Below are positions 1-8,685 of a DNA stretch of 64,000 nucleotides, one piece after another. The DNA is from Enterococcus quebecensis (GTDB lineage Bacteria; Bacillota; Bacilli; Lactobacillales; Enterococcaceae). The translations under genes were made by a program, and so were the position numbers. How positions within the stretch are numbered: position 1 is the stretch's first letter; every line of letters begins with the position of its first letter. Below the pieces are notes generated by a model. The model ran no database searches. It was not told the DNA's origin and was given only the letters and a program-made list of their open reading frames with translations. Location: assembly GCF_001730365.1 (NCBI RefSeq), contig NZ_MIKB01000013.1, forward strand, positions 310,001-374,000. Reading direction: 5' to 3'.

Positions 1-710
1 TTTTGCGTAACTAAGAAATGCTCTTCAATCGCTGTTCCTAATGTAATCACTCGATTTCCACCAATTAAACGAGTTAACATAAACAATGAAAGAGAGGGAA
101 TAAAGACCGCTTGAACCCCACTTTTCACACCATTCAATGAAAGAGGAAAAATCACTCGCTGAAAAGTTTGAACACTATTTGCACCTAAATCACGACTAGC
201 ACTGATCAATGAAGGGTTCATTTCTTCCAGCGCATTAAAAATCGGCAAGATCATAAAGGGAATTTCAATATACGTCGCAACAAATAGAAAACTAAAATCC
301 GTAAACAAAATTTGTTGAGAACCAATTCCGAGAAAGCTTAAAAATTGATTTACATTCCCATGAATACTAAAAATCCCAATAAATGCATACGCCTTAAGCA
401 AAAGGTTCACCCAAGTCGGCAAAATTACTAACATCAACCACAATTGCTTATGTTTTAATTTTGTTAAAAAGTAAGCAGTAGGATAACTGATCAATAAAGT
501 AAACAACGTAATCAAAAAAGCATACCAAACAGAATTCAGCGTCATACTTAAATAAGTGCCAGAAGTAAAATAGGTTTGGTAGTTTGTCAAAGTAAACTGC
601 CCATTCATATCAAAAAATGACTGATAAATAATCATTAAAACCGGCGCAATTACAAACAATAACAGCCACATCATGTAAGGGACCGAATAAATTCGACGCA
701 TTGTTTTCAT
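1..710 (-). CDS. potB: Spermidine/putrescine ABC transporter permease PotB (partial)
   Basis: Inner-membrane permease subunit of a polyamine ABC importer. I translated it from the ATG at 710 leftward; it is cut by the window edge, so about 236 residues are visible. The start follows a GGGGGAAG ribosome binding site. The N-terminus (MKTMRRIYSVPYMMWLLLF) leads into several hydrophobic segments, and the later part carries the EAA-type cytoplasmic loop (SASRDLGANSVQTF and then an FPLSL turn) that docks on the ATPase. It lies 11 bp behind the potA stop codon, in the usual potABCD order. potC and potD should follow beyond the window. The family call is firm; substrate is inferred from the potA neighbour and the regulator. 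Confidence 0.9.
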   Translation of the reverse strand, partial: MKTMRRIYSVPYMMWLLLFVIAPVLMIIYQSFFDMNGQFTLTNYQTYFTSGTYLSMTLNSVWYAFLITLFTLLISYPTAYFLTKLKHKQLWLMLVILPTWVNLLLKAYAFIGIFSIHGNVNQFLSFLGIGSQQILFTDFSFLFVATYIEIPFMILPIFNALEEMNPSLISASRDLGANSVQTFQRVIFPLSLNGVKSGVQAVFIPSLSLFMLTRLIGGNRVITLGTAIEEHFLVTQ

Positions 711-721
711 TATTCTTCCCC

Positions 722-1807
722 CTATTCTTCGTAGCTTTCTAAACGAGCATCGAAATCTTCTTCTGACTCATTGAAACGCATCACGTGAATATCTTCTGGT
801 TCAAAGAAAAGCCCCACTTTTCCGCCTTCTGTGGCTTTTCTGGTTGAATGAACCATCCACTCATTATGATCCTCATCGTAACATATGATTTCATAATGAA
901 CGCCACGGAATAATTGCGTATCAACGGTCACCACAAGTTTTCCTTTATCAGGTGTTGTGATCGTCAAATCTTCTGGTCGTAAAACAATCTCAACTGGCTC
1001 ATTTTTACGCATTCCACCATCCACACATTCAAACCGTTTGCCAACAAACTCCACTAAATTATCGTCAATCATTGTCCCATTAACGATATTGCTTTCCCCA
1101 ACAAAGTCAGCGACAAAATGATTAATCGGTTCATCGTAAATATCAACAGGGGTACCACTTTGGACGATATGGCCTTTGTTCATCACAAAAATTTCATCAC
1201 TCATTGCTAGCGCTTCTTCTTGATCGTGTGTAACGAAAATAAATGTGATGCCTAAACGTTGCTGCAATTCACGCAATTCATACTGCATATCTGTCCGTAA
1301 CTTCAAATCTAAAGCCGATAAAGGTTCATCCAATAAAAGAACTTTTGGTTCATTAACAATTGCTCGGGCAATCGCTACACGCTGACGCTGTCCGCCAGAC
1401 ATTTCACTAATTTCTCGTGTTTCATACCCTGGTAATTGTACCATTCGCAAGGCATCTTTCACTTTTGTTTCAATTTCTTTTTTCGGCGTTTTTTTGATCT
1501 TTAATCCAAAAGCGACATTATCAAAAACATTCATATGAGGAAACAAGGCATAGTCTTGAAAAACGGTATTTACTTGACGTTTATTGGCTGGAATATCATT
1601 GATCCGTTGACCATCAAAATAAATATCCCCTTCAGTGGCATCCACAAATCCTGCTAAAATCCGTAAAATCGTTGTTTTACCACAACCTGAAGGTCCTAAC
1701 AGCGTATAAAACTTTCCCTGCTGGATTTCAAAACTGACTTTCTTCAGGACTTTCTCATCGTCATATTGTTTCACGACATTTTCAAACGAAATAATATTTT
1801 TTTTCAC
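722..1807 (-). CDS. potA: Spermidine/putrescine ABC transporter ATP-binding protein PotA
   Basis: ATPase of the polyamine importer, energising PotBC-mediated uptake. Visible motifs in order are Walker A (GPSGCGKTT near residue 40), Q-loop ([10 protein letters not shown]), ABC signature (MSGGQRQR), Walker B ([12 protein letters not shown]) and switch His (VTHDQEEA). A C-terminal TOBE-like domain (about 230-360) contains [12 protein letters not shown] start it at the GTG at 1807 because a GGGAGG box lies 9 bases upstream; an ATG at 1837 is in frame but sits upstream of that box. About 361 aa is normal for PotA. It is co-directional with the xre regulator upstream and potB downstream, so the three probably form one operon. 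Confidence 0.93.
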   Translation of the reverse strand: MKKNIISFENVVKQYDDEKVLKKVSFEIQQGKFYTLLGPSGCGKTTILRILAGFVDATEGDIYFDGQRINDIPANKRQVNTVFQDYALFPHMNVFDNVAFGLKIKKTPKKEIETKVKDALRMVQLPGYETREISEMSGGQRQRVAIARAIVNEPKVLLLDEPLSALDLKLRTDMQYELRELQQRLGITFIFVTHDQEEALAMSDEIFVMNKGHIVQSGTPVDIYDEPINHFVADFVGESNIVNGTMIDDNLVEFVGKRFECVDGGMRKNEPVEIVLRPEDLTITTPDKGKLVVTVDTQLFRGVHYEIICYDEDHNEWMVHSTRKATEGGKVGLFFEPEDIHVMRFNESEEDFDARLESYEE

Positions 1808-1865
1808 GCATTGATGCCTCCCTGTTAAAAGTGTCATAGGCTCTGTCAGCCCATGTAACTTGCTA

Positions 1866-2408
1866 TTATAAATAAGATTCTGTTGCTACGATCAATATTC
1901 TGCTCTTGCCTTTTGAATGATTGATCAGCTGATGAGGCTCGGCGGCTTGATAATACATTGCCTCCCCTTTTTTGGCAGAATACGTTGCTTCACCTAATAA
2001 TAATGAAACAGAGCCATCGATCACATAGATAAAGGTTTCTGATAATGAGGGTTCGAAGGTTTTATACTCACCATTTTTATCAAAGGTTAAAACAACAGGC
2101 TCCATCTCTTTTTCATTGGACTCTGGAATCAGCCATTTTAATTCATAGCCGTTTTCTTCGTCATAATACAGTGTACTGTCTTCATCTTTATAAACGATTT
2201 TTTGTTCCAAGCTTCGTTCGCTGAAAAATTCTTCTGGTGTGACTCCTAAAACCTCCAAAATAGTAAAAAAGGTCTCCATCGAAGGCGAACTTAAATCACG
2301 TTCTAACTGAGAAATATAGCCTTTCGTCAAATCCGTTCGCTCACCCAGTTCTTCTTGGGTCAAGTTTTTTTGTATGCGCAAATTGCGCAGCTTCTCGCCA
2401 ATCTCCAT
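1866..2408 (-). CDS. XRE-family regulator with cupin sensor domain, pot operon
   Basis: Predicted DNA-binding repressor or activator of the polyamine transport operon. Residues 1-65 are an HTH_3 domain ([21 protein letters not shown], then a recognition helix around [11 protein letters not shown]). Residues 105-178 are a cupin_2 barrel ([16 protein letters not shown] and later EPHQLINHS), typical of small-ligand sensing. It is the first gene of the set, followed 58 bp later by potA on the same strand. The same order of xre-cupin gene and potA is common in lactobacilli and enterococci. That it senses polyamines is inference from context. An inverted repeat 52 bp upstream may be its own operator. 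Confidence 0.85.
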   Translation of the reverse strand: MEIGEKLRNLRIQKNLTQEELGERTDLTKGYISQLERDLSSPSMETFFTILEVLGVTPEEFFSERSLEQKIVYKDEDSTLYYDEENGYELKWLIPESNEKEMEPVVLTFDKNGEYKTFEPSLSETFIYVIDGSVSLLLGEATYSAKKGEAMYYQAAEPHQLINHSKGKSRILIVATESYL

Positions 2409-2459
2409 CTAACCACCTCAGTTCAATTTATCTTAACGTTTATAAAAGTTTGCTAATAC

Positions 2460-2474
2460 TAAACTACAAGTTTA
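2460..2474. promoter_or_regulatory. Inverted repeat upstream of the xre-pot operon, candidate operator
   Basis: TAAACT-ACA-AGTTTA is a perfect 6+3+6 inverted repeat located 52 bp before the start of the xre-cupin regulator. Its size and position fit an XRE-type operator used for autoregulation. No second copy was found, so this is a candidate only. Confidence 0.35.
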
Positions 2475-2611
2475 ATTTTACCTTTTCTAGTATACGAAGT
2501 TTTCAAAAAATAGCAATAAATTTTTGCAATAAATTTTCATTTTTTTAGTTTCATCTAATACTTTTATACTAGCACTGTTCAGAGGTTTTTGACAAAATAA
2601 AAAAGCGCCTG

Positions 2612-3112
2612 CTATTCAGACACTTTCTCACTTTTCTTAGCAATTTTTAGCGGAATAAAATAATTCACTAACAAGGCAATCCCCATACCAATAAAACTAT
2701 CTACTACTCGATCAAATGCATAATCGTAAGAGCGGTCAGCAGGGATCATAAAAACAATTGTCAAAAGCGTTGCACAAGCGCCCACGGTTCCTTCTTGATA
2801 GCCAAAGCTAGCTAACAAAGCAATCATCACCATAATGATCACTGGAATAAAAATCAATTGTACAAGCTCCGTTTTACCCAGTAAATGAAACACAGCAATC
2901 ACTGCAATCGACATCATCGCCCCAAGTACATTACCAATAATTCGATGTTTGCCATATTTCAGGGTATTTTCCATATCTTCTCTTAATGTGAAAACCGTTG
3001 TAATTGCTGCCACCACATATGTTTCTCTTTGCAAGAGAATACTGACTAAAATACAAAAAAAGACACTTAACCCTGTTTTAAACGTTCGCATACCAATTTT
3101 AAATTTCAACAA
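2612..3112 (-). CDS. ArAE/FUSC-like membrane protein, short form
   Basis: Small polytopic membrane protein of the aromatic acid exporter type (ArAE_1, YqjA-like N-terminal domain). It is 166 aa with about five hydrophobic segments. The diagnostic stretch is the conserved RETYVVAAITTVFTLREDMENTL-type loop followed by a GNVLGAMMSIAVI helix. Longer family members carry an extra soluble C-terminal domain; here the protein stops after the membrane part with a charged tail. The start has an AAAGGAAT-type ribosome site. It is monocistronic, divergent from the oxidoreductase. Substrate unknown. Confidence 0.7.
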   Translation of the reverse strand: MLKFKIGMRTFKTGLSVFFCILVSILLQRETYVVAAITTVFTLREDMENTLKYGKHRIIGNVLGAMMSIAVIAVFHLLGKTELVQLIFIPVIIMVMIALLASFGYQEGTVGACATLLTIVFMIPADRSYDYAFDRVVDSFIGMGIALLVNYFIPLKIAKKSEKVSE

Positions 3113-3360
3113 AACGAATTCCTTTCAACCGATAAAAACTATCTTGCTTCTTATTTTCGGCTTAATACACTTAAGCACGTCCTCCCTATTCTAACTCATT
3201 TCCCCCTTATTAAGAAGGGTTCTTCAAGAAGAATTTGCTAAAGATAAAAAGAGAATATGTTATGATAGTAACAATACTACTAAATCTTATTTATTCAACT
3301 TCTCGAAAAAAAATAAATGCTTGTTTGAAGCATCCGAGAAGGATAAAAAAGGAGGATCTT

Positions 3361-4353
3361 ATGGAACAGTTTTCTGGATTTACTGTGAAAAAAATAAATG
3401 AAATGGTTACTACAACTATAGAAGAAATCAAACTGACTGAACTATCTGAAGGAGATGTGCTTATTAAAATTGCCTATTCTTCGGTAAACTATAAAGATTC
3501 ATTAGCAACAATACAAAATGGCGGGGTCATTCGTAATTATCCTATGATTCCCGGAATTGATTTAAGCGGGACTGTTTTGTCCTCTAAAGACCATCGGTTT
3601 AAAGAAGGACAACATGTTTTGGTGACAGGCTATGGATTAGGTGTAACACATACAGGTGGCTTTGCGGAAATTGCCCGTGTACCTGGAGATTGGGTGGTTC
3701 CTTTACCTAACAGCTTAAGTTTAAAAGATGCGATGGTTTTTGGTACAGCTGGATTTACTGCTGCTTTATCTATCCAAGCCCTTGAAAATCATGGCTTAGC
3801 TGAAAATAAAGAAGCAACTATTTTGATTACTGGTGCCTCTGGTGGTGTGGGAAGTTTAGCGATTGCTATGTTGAAACAACTAGGTTATAAAAATATCCTA
3901 GCCTTAAGCCGCAAAAAATCAGCCATTGAAGCTTTGAAAAAAGTAGGAGCGACTGACGTCCTTCTATTGGATGACTTTATGCCAGAAAAAATCAAACCTT
4001 TAGCCAAACAAACCATTGATTTTGCTATCGATACAGTCGGTGGGGATGTAACGGCTGCCCTATTACCTCAACTTCACTACGGTGGCAGTGTTGCTATTTG
4101 CGGAAATGCAGCAGGGATCAAGCTGAATACAACCGTTTTACCTTTTATCTTAAGAAATGTCAATTTGTTAGGCATCGATTCAGTCAATGTCCCAATGAAG
4201 CCGCGTTTAGCTATTTGGCAGCGATTAGCGACTGATTTAAATGTCAGTCATCATGAACTGACAAACGAAATAGCCTTACCAGAACTTCCAAAAATCTTGG
4301 AACAACTGCAAGCAGGCACTCACGTTGGCCGTACAGTCATTAAAATGAATTAA
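3361..4353 (+). CDS. YhdH/YhfP family NADPH-dependent quinone oxidoreductase
   Basis: Zinc-free medium-chain dehydrogenase/reductase, close to the acrylyl-CoA reductase AcuI/YhdH group. The GroES-like N-terminal half has SSVNYKDSLA and GIDLSGTV. The Rossmann half has the nucleotide-binding motif TGASGGVGSLA at about residue 158. The start at 3361 sits 7 bases after an AAAGGAGG box. A longer in-frame reading from 3235 has no ribosome site and adds non-homologous residues. About 330 aa is standard. It precedes coaB by 15 bp, so the two may be co-transcribed, although no metabolic link is obvious. Confidence 0.88.
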   Translation: MEQFSGFTVKKINEMVTTTIEEIKLTELSEGDVLIKIAYSSVNYKDSLATIQNGGVIRNYPMIPGIDLSGTVLSSKDHRFKEGQHVLVTGYGLGVTHTGGFAEIARVPGDWVVPLPNSLSLKDAMVFGTAGFTAALSIQALENHGLAENKEATILITGASGGVGSLAIAMLKQLGYKNILALSRKKSAIEALKKVGATDVLLLDDFMPEKIKPLAKQTIDFAIDTVGGDVTAALLPQLHYGGSVAICGNAAGIKLNTTVLPFILRNVNLLGIDSVNVPMKPRLAIWQRLATDLNVSHHELTNEIALPELPKILEQLQAGTHVGRTVIKMN

Positions 4354-4368
4354 AGGAGCAATGTATAC

Positions 4369-5139
4369 ATGAATATTTTAATCACAGCAGGGGGAACCTC
4401 TGAAAAAATCGATAACGTCCGTTCCATTACCAATCACTCTACTGGTCGTTTAGGCAAACTCATCGGTGAATCATTTTTATCCAATGGGCATCATGTAACT
4501 TACGTGACAACGCCACAAGCTGTTCGCCCAGCTACTGAACCACATTTAACCCTTATTGAAATCGAAACAACAAAAGAACTAGAATCTGCGCTCCTTGATC
4601 AATTTCAGAAACAAACATTTGACAGCATTATTCACAGCATGGCCGTCAGCGACTTTACGACTGAAACAACTCTATCAGAAGATACCTTTATCGAAAAACT
4701 TGCAGCAACACTAATAAAAGATCAAGCCCTATCCGATTTGACCACCTTAACAGAAGCGCTATACCGTAGCATAGATGAAATTGGTCAAACCATTCAGAAT
4801 GAAAAAAAAATTCCTTCTGGAACCGATCGCCTCTTGCTTTTTCTGAAAAAAAACCCTAAAATAATTGCAATGCTGCGTGAACAACAACCGCAAGCAGTTC
4901 TTGTTGGTTTCAAATTACTAGTTGGTGTTTCAAAAGAGGAATTGATTCGTGTCGGTAAAGGTATTCTTGTTAAAAATGACTGTGATTTCGTTTTAGCCAA
5001 TGACCTTGAAGAGATTAATGACAAGCAACATAAAGGCATTTTGATTGATAGAGATGGACACACCCAAACCGCTGAAACAAAACCTGAGATCGCTCAACTA
5101 ATCGTAAACAGCGTTGAGGAAAAATGGAGGGACCGATGA
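4369..5139 (+). CDS. coaB: Phosphopantothenate--cysteine ligase CoaB
   Basis: Joins 4'-phosphopantothenate to cysteine in coenzyme A synthesis. In enterococci and streptococci CoaB is a separate protein rather than the C-terminal half of a CoaBC fusion, and this is that form (256 aa). The N-terminus has the nucleotide-binding start NILITAGGTSEKIDNVRSITN and STGRLGK. A further conserved segment is VGFKLLVG followed by KNDCDFVLANDL. Its TGA overlaps the coaC ATG in an ATGA junction, so translation is probably coupled. The operon continues with coaC and an ECF S component. Confidence 0.93.
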   Translation: MNILITAGGTSEKIDNVRSITNHSTGRLGKLIGESFLSNGHHVTYVTTPQAVRPATEPHLTLIEIETTKELESALLDQFQKQTFDSIIHSMAVSDFTTETTLSEDTFIEKLAATLIKDQALSDLTTLTEALYRSIDEIGQTIQNEKKIPSGTDRLLLFLKKNPKIIAMLREQQPQAVLVGFKLLVGVSKEELIRVGKGILVKNDCDFVLANDLEEINDKQHKGILIDRDGHTQTAETKPEIAQLIVNSVEEKWRDR

Positions 5140-5681
5140 TGAAAAACATATTATTAGGTATTTCCGGCAGTATATCTGCTTATAAAGCAGCAGATATAAC
5201 TAGTCAATTCACTAAGTTAGGTTATAACGTTGATGTCATCATGACCACCAACAGCACAAAATTTATCACCCCATTGACATTACAATCGTTGTCTAAAAAC
5301 CCTGTCCACACAGATGTCATGGAAGAAATCGCACCGGATAAAATCAATCATATTGAACTGGCAAAAAAAGCCGATCTCTTTTTAGTTGCGCCAGCTTCTG
5401 CGAATATTTTAGCCAAACTTGCCAATGGGATTGCTGATGATATGCTGTCTACCGTGGCTTTAGCTTTAAAAGAAGATGTACCAAAATTCATTGCTCCTGC
5501 GATGAATACGTATATGTATCAAAACCCTATCACTCAACGAAATTTAGCCGTTTTAAGAGAAGTTGGGTATCAAGAAATCGATCCTAGAGAAGCCTTATTA
5601 GCTTGTGGCGACTTTGGTCGAGGCGCTCTGGCAACAGTTGAAGACATTGTTCAAAAAATCAATGAAGTATTAGCGAAATAA
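5136..5681 (+). CDS. coaC: Phosphopantothenoylcysteine decarboxylase CoaC
   Basis: FMN flavoprotein that decarboxylates the CoaB product to 4'-phosphopantetheine. Features are the start NILLGISGSISAYKAADI, the active-site histidine in INHIELAKKADLFLVAPASAN, the PAMNTYMYQNPIT loop that binds substrate, and a late LACGDFGRGA segment with the catalytic Cys. I start it at the ATG overlapping the coaB stop (5136); the adjacent ATG at 5139 would be equivalent. Both follow a GGAGGG box. About 181 aa is normal for a stand-alone CoaC. Confidence 0.93.
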   Translation: MMKNILLGISGSISAYKAADITSQFTKLGYNVDVIMTTNSTKFITPLTLQSLSKNPVHTDVMEEIAPDKINHIELAKKADLFLVAPASANILAKLANGIADDMLSTVALALKEDVPKFIAPAMNTYMYQNPITQRNLAVLREVGYQEIDPREALLACGDFGRGALATVEDIVQKINEVLAK

Positions 5682-5697
5682 TTTTGAGGAGCCCTTT

Positions 5698-6342
5698 ATG
5701 AAAAATACAAAAACATTTACATTAACAGCTATGTTTTTAGCTATTTTGATTTTACTAGCATCCGTCCCATTCCTAGGATTTATTCCAATTGGACCCATCA
5801 ATGCCACGACAATGCATATTCCTGTCATTATTGCTTCTATCGTTTTAGGGCCACGAATTGGTGCGTTCTTAGGTGGTGTCTTCGGTATCATTAGTATGAT
5901 CCGCAGCACGGTTGTTTTATCACCCTTATCCTTTATTTTCTCTCCATTCATCCCTGTAATCGGAACAGATCAAGGGAGTTGGAAAGCAATTATTGTTGCA
6001 ATGGTTCCAAGAATTTTGATTGGTGTCGTTCCTTACTTTGTCTTTATGGGATTGAAAAAGATCACGAAAAATAAGCCAACCTCACAAACCATCAGCTTGT
6101 TTGTTGCAGGTTTTCTAGGTTCAGCGACGAATACGATTCTTGTGATGAACTTGATTTATTTTTTATTTAAAGATGCCTATGCCCAAAGTATTGGAGCCAG
6201 CGGTACAGCGATTTATACAGGAATTCTGACTGTTATTTTCACAAGCGGGCTTGTTGAAGCAATTGTTGCGGCAATTGCTACTGTCGCGGTGACTTCGGTA
6301 TTGCTGCGTTTGGTGAAGAATAATGCGACACAAAAACTGTAA
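5698..6342 (+). CDS. ECF transporter S component, probable pantothenate transporter PanT
   Basis: Substrate-binding membrane subunit of an energy-coupling-factor vitamin importer; it uses a shared EcfAA'T module encoded elsewhere. It is 214 aa with about six hydrophobic segments. The start, FTLTAMFLAILILLASVPFLG, and the motif GPINATTMHIPVIIASIVLGP are typical of the ECF_trnsprt S family. Its position 16 bp after coaC, which acts on phosphopantothenate, argues for pantothenate as substrate (PanT). The RBS is TGAGGAG. The substrate call is inference from context. Confidence 0.8.
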   Translation: MKNTKTFTLTAMFLAILILLASVPFLGFIPIGPINATTMHIPVIIASIVLGPRIGAFLGGVFGIISMIRSTVVLSPLSFIFSPFIPVIGTDQGSWKAIIVAMVPRILIGVVPYFVFMGLKKITKNKPTSQTISLFVAGFLGSATNTILVMNLIYFLFKDAYAQSIGASGTAIYTGILTVIFTSGLVEAIVAAIATVAVTSVLLRLVKNNATQKL

Positions 6343-6355
6343 TAGATAAATAATG

Positions 6356-6405
6356 GCGTATAGGATAAACTGTGTGGACGGTTTATTCTATACGCTTTTT
6401 CTTTT
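6356..6405 (+). terminator. Rho-independent terminator of coaBC-panT operon
   Basis: A 15-base arm at 6356-6370 (GCGTATAGGATAAAC) pairs with 6381-6395 with one G-T wobble, and is followed by TTTTTCTTTT. It lies 14 bp after the ECF S component stop codon. Confidence 0.9.
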
Positions 6406-6482
6406 GTGTCCTATACCATGTGTTCCTTGTTTGCTTGCTGAAACGAGATTTCCACCTAGAATAACCAATACTACTTTATTAC

Positions 6483-7205
6483 TCACTCAGCATAATCAAT
6501 ACATTCAATTTCATAACTATCTAACCTTCTTATTTCTTTTTTCCTCTTCACATTTCTAATCCTATCACTCTTCTTTTGTCTCTTCTCCCATTCTTTCCCA
6601 ATCGACTTCGTCCAATCTAAATTCATCCTAGAAATATCAAACGTCCCTGAAACTGGATTCCATGCTGTTCCTTTTTCTACTTCGGCTAATCCTGCATCTA
6701 AGTTCGCCAACTGTGCTTCAAAATCTGCAAATAAATTAGGAGAACTGGCATTAAAATCGTACAACTTTTGTAGTTTCTCTTCATTCTTTTGGATTGAACG
6801 TTGCACGCCCAAATACCGCTGTTCCGTTCGTGGATTGGGTTCTTTTTCTTTATCCATCGTTCGTGTCATATATTGTAGTATGGCTTGTCCTTGCGTAATC
6901 TCGGCTTTTAGTTGTTCTTCGATTACATCACAAGTGTCGACGGATGATTGGAATTCTTCGGGAAATTTACTGTGTGCTTCTACAAGTGCTTCACATGCTA
7001 GTATAAACCCACTGGCTAAAGGTGGATAGACTGTAGAGAAATAAACTTTCGCTGAGTCGTAGGTTGTCCCTGAAAGTGGGGCATTCATAAAAGCGTCAAC
7101 GCTATCTTTTAGTTGTTCGCAAAATTGACTGTATTCGTTGGCCATTCGTTTCGCTGCAGCACTTTGCGCTTTGACTTCTCCGATATAAAAATCAAGTCCC
7201 ATCAT
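6483..7205 (-). CDS. LXG-domain protein of type VII secretion, lacking a toxin domain
   Basis: The first 200 residues are an LXG domain, the helical export domain of type VII secretion (Esx/T7SSb) polymorphic toxins. Visible signs are the start MGLDFYIGEVKAQ and the motif LSGTTYDSAKVYF, followed by long amphipathic helices. Full LXG toxins are usually 400-700 aa with a C-terminal enzymatic domain. This one ends at 240 aa in a basic tail (KRQKKSDRIRNVKRKKEIRR) with no recognisable toxin fold. It is either a deletion remnant or a non-toxic carrier. It overlaps the upstream partner gene by 4 bp. There is no immunity gene immediately downstream; only the end of the pan operon follows. Confidence 0.75.
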   Translation of the reverse strand: MMGLDFYIGEVKAQSAAAKRMANEYSQFCEQLKDSVDAFMNAPLSGTTYDSAKVYFSTVYPPLASGFILACEALVEAHSKFPEEFQSSVDTCDVIEEQLKAEITQGQAILQYMTRTMDKEKEPNPRTEQRYLGVQRSIQKNEEKLQKLYDFNASSPNLFADFEAQLANLDAGLAEVEKGTAWNPVSGTFDISRMNLDWTKSIGKEWEKRQKKSDRIRNVKRKKEIRRLDSYEIECIDYAE

Positions 7206-7567
7206 GCATCCTCCTGCTCTTCATCAACGAATAGTTGTTTGCGCTCAATATATAATGCTTCTTCTTTGTTTCGCAGGTTGAATTCTTCTTTTACCAAGCG
7301 CTCTGCGATATCTTCTAGTCTTTGTCGTTCGTATTGATGGAAACTCTTGGCTTCTTCATCTAGCTCTATGAAATGACTGATATAGCGGGAACCTTGATTA
7401 TTTTCAATCAATTCTTGATAATAGCGTTGTTCTTGTTGGTGGATTGAAAAATAATCAGCTTCCAACTCTTCTAATTCTCTAATTTCACGACAGATGTTTT
7501 CTTGCTCCATAGCAACCTGTCGCAACTGTTGATTAATTTTCAATTCTTTTTCTTGTACATTCATCAA
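7202..7567 (-). CDS. LXG-associated alpha-helical protein (DUF3958-like)
   Basis: Helical, highly charged protein of 121 aa with heptad-like content (ENICREIRELEELEADYFSIHQQEQRYYQELIENNQ). In position, size and composition it matches the DUF3958-type partners (Lap2-like) that bind LXG domains and help target them to the type VII secretion machine. It overlaps the LXG gene by 4 bp and the gene upstream by 4 bp, so the three genes are translationally coupled. The family name is based on these features, not on a search. Confidence 0.65.
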   Translation of the reverse strand: MMNVQEKELKINQQLRQVAMEQENICREIRELEELEADYFSIHQQEQRYYQELIENNQGSRYISHFIELDEEAKSFHQYERQRLEDIAERLVKEEFNLRNKEEALYIERKQLFVDEEQEDA

Positions 7568-7875
7568 CGATTGCCACCTCCAACAGATGGTGAAAATAGT
7601 GGAAAATCAAATACTTCTTTGATTTGTTGATCAATCTCATTGAATTCTTTTGCTACTGAATGAATATTATTCCCATCGCGGGCAATCGCATTTGATACAC
7701 GTAATCCTCTGCTATGAATGCATGACAAACTATTTTTTGCCTTATTATTTCCACTCACTGTGGTTCGTTCAGCTTTGCTTGTCGTTTGATTAACAGATGC
7801 AAAACCACTTGCTACTTGACTAAATTGTGTAGAAACGCCTCCTGCTATGGTTAAACTACTTTTGATTCCAGTCAT
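7564..7875 (-). CDS. WXG100-like small T7SS partner (TIGR04197/DUF3130-like)
   Basis: First gene of the LXG operon. It is 103 aa, mostly helical, with the start TGIKSSLTIAGGVSTQFSQ and a low-complexity tail ending SVGGGNR. It resembles the TIGR04197 (SACOL2603) group of small type VII secretion partners that pair with an LXG domain. A GGAG ribosome site precedes the ATG. In known systems the two small proteins and the LXG domain form one export complex. Here they are kept while the toxin domain is missing. Confidence 0.65.
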   Translation of the reverse strand: MTGIKSSLTIAGGVSTQFSQVASGFASVNQTTSKAERTTVSGNNKAKNSLSCIHSRGLRVSNAIARDGNNIHSVAKEFNEIDQQIKEVFDFPLFSPSVGGGNR

Positions 7876-7983
7876 TATACAAACTCCTTTACACTGTTTT
7901 CCTCTTTTGTAACTTAAAACTCCTCATCCTCTATTTTGACATATTTTCACACCAAATAGTTATCATATTTTTCTTTGAGTAAC

Positions 7984-8014
7984 AAAAAAATTGCAAATCT
8001 AAGACTTGCAATTT
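7984..8014. terminator. Bidirectional hairpin upstream of LXG operon
   Basis: AAATTGCAA (7988-7996) pairs perfectly with TTGCAATTT (8006-8014). On the minus strand it is followed by a TTTTTTT run, so it would stop transcripts arriving from the right before the LXG operon promoter. On the plus strand a weaker T-rich stretch follows. Confidence 0.6.
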
Positions 8015-8286
8015 CATTTTATTTTTAATATAAAAAGTAAAATGTCGGAAAAATACTCACTCACTACGGCATTTTTAGGATCATCATATTTTTTAGAAAT
8101 TAAAAACAAATACAAAAAAAGAACAAAAAAATAAGATTAAGTTAGAAATTTAAAATTTTGATATCCTAAAAGGAGAATTCTCTATATTTGATGACACAGG
8201 AAAAAAATAATTTTTTTTGTTATTTTTCCTTATATATAAGGGGGTTGGTTTTGGTGTTATTTAATCTGTGATTCCTCCGAATTCCG

Positions 8287-8315
8287 TTGCGGAGAGTCTG
8301 GTCTTTCTGTATAAT
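8287..8315 (+). promoter_or_regulatory. Sigma-A-type promoter reading into the small-RNA region
   Basis: TTGCGG, a 17-bp spacer and TATAAT (8310-8315). A plus-strand transcript from about 8322 would run antisense through the first structured RNA at 8379-8490. It could end at the hairpin at 8589-8622. No open reading frame of note lies between, so this may be an antisense RNA. Confidence 0.45.
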
Positions 8316-8378
8316 ATAAGGCATAGGATAGAGATTAGAAACGTTGATTGCTTTTGATTGATGTTTCAGACAAATAAA

Positions 8379-8490
8379 TAAAAAAATTGGCACTTCAATC
8401 GTTCGGCGGCAACCTTACGATCGAAGCCTTGTTAAGACACCGTTAACTGTCCAAACAAGTTGCCAATAGTGCTAGCAACATGTACTAGCT
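8379..8490 (-). ncRNA. Candidate structured small RNA, copy 1
   Basis: About 112 nt on the minus strand, paralogous to the element at 8686-8792. It has three hairpins. A 5' GCTAGTA/TGCTAGC hairpin comes first. A 12-bp central hairpin (CTTGTTTGGACA with TGTCTTAACAAG, loop GTTAACGG) follows. A 3' GC-rich hairpin (GGCTTCGATCGT with ACGATTGAA..GCC) ends in a run of T and works as a terminator. GGCAAC after hairpin 1 is complementary to GTTGCC in the last loop, suggesting a pseudoknot. The wobble pairs are G-T only when read on the minus strand, which fixes the direction. A TACAAT box lies just upstream; no clear -35 was seen. Confidence 0.7.
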
Positions 8491-8588
8491 TCTTTATTGT
8501 ACCTAAGTTAGGTTGAGATTTCTATATAAATCTTTTCTTTTTTATGTATGATTGGTTGGTTTTGTATATGGAAATAGACTATTGTCGA

Positions 8589-8622
8589 CGGTATTGGGCA
8601 TCTGCTCAATGCCGCTTTTTTC
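8589..8622 (+). terminator. Rho-independent terminator between the two small RNAs
   Basis: CGGTATTG (8589-8596) pairs with CAATGCCG (8607-8614), followed by C and TTTTTT. It points rightward, so it would end the plus-strand transcript predicted to start near 8322. Confidence 0.65.
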
Positions 8623-8685
8623 TGTCCTATAACTACTTTTGAAGGGAGGTATGGTTTTAAGAATCGATGAAAAACTGGATAAAAC

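Noticed and set aside
3235-3360. N-terminal extension of the oxidoreductase
   Set aside because: An in-frame ATG exists at 3235, but AAAGGAGG stands before the ATG at 3361 and the extra residues do not fit the family.
8150-8395. An Fst-type toxin peptide to go with the small RNAs
   Set aside because: The only short frame (ATG near 8190, 26 codons) lacks a ribosome site and the charged tail of Fst; between the copies no such peptide was found either.
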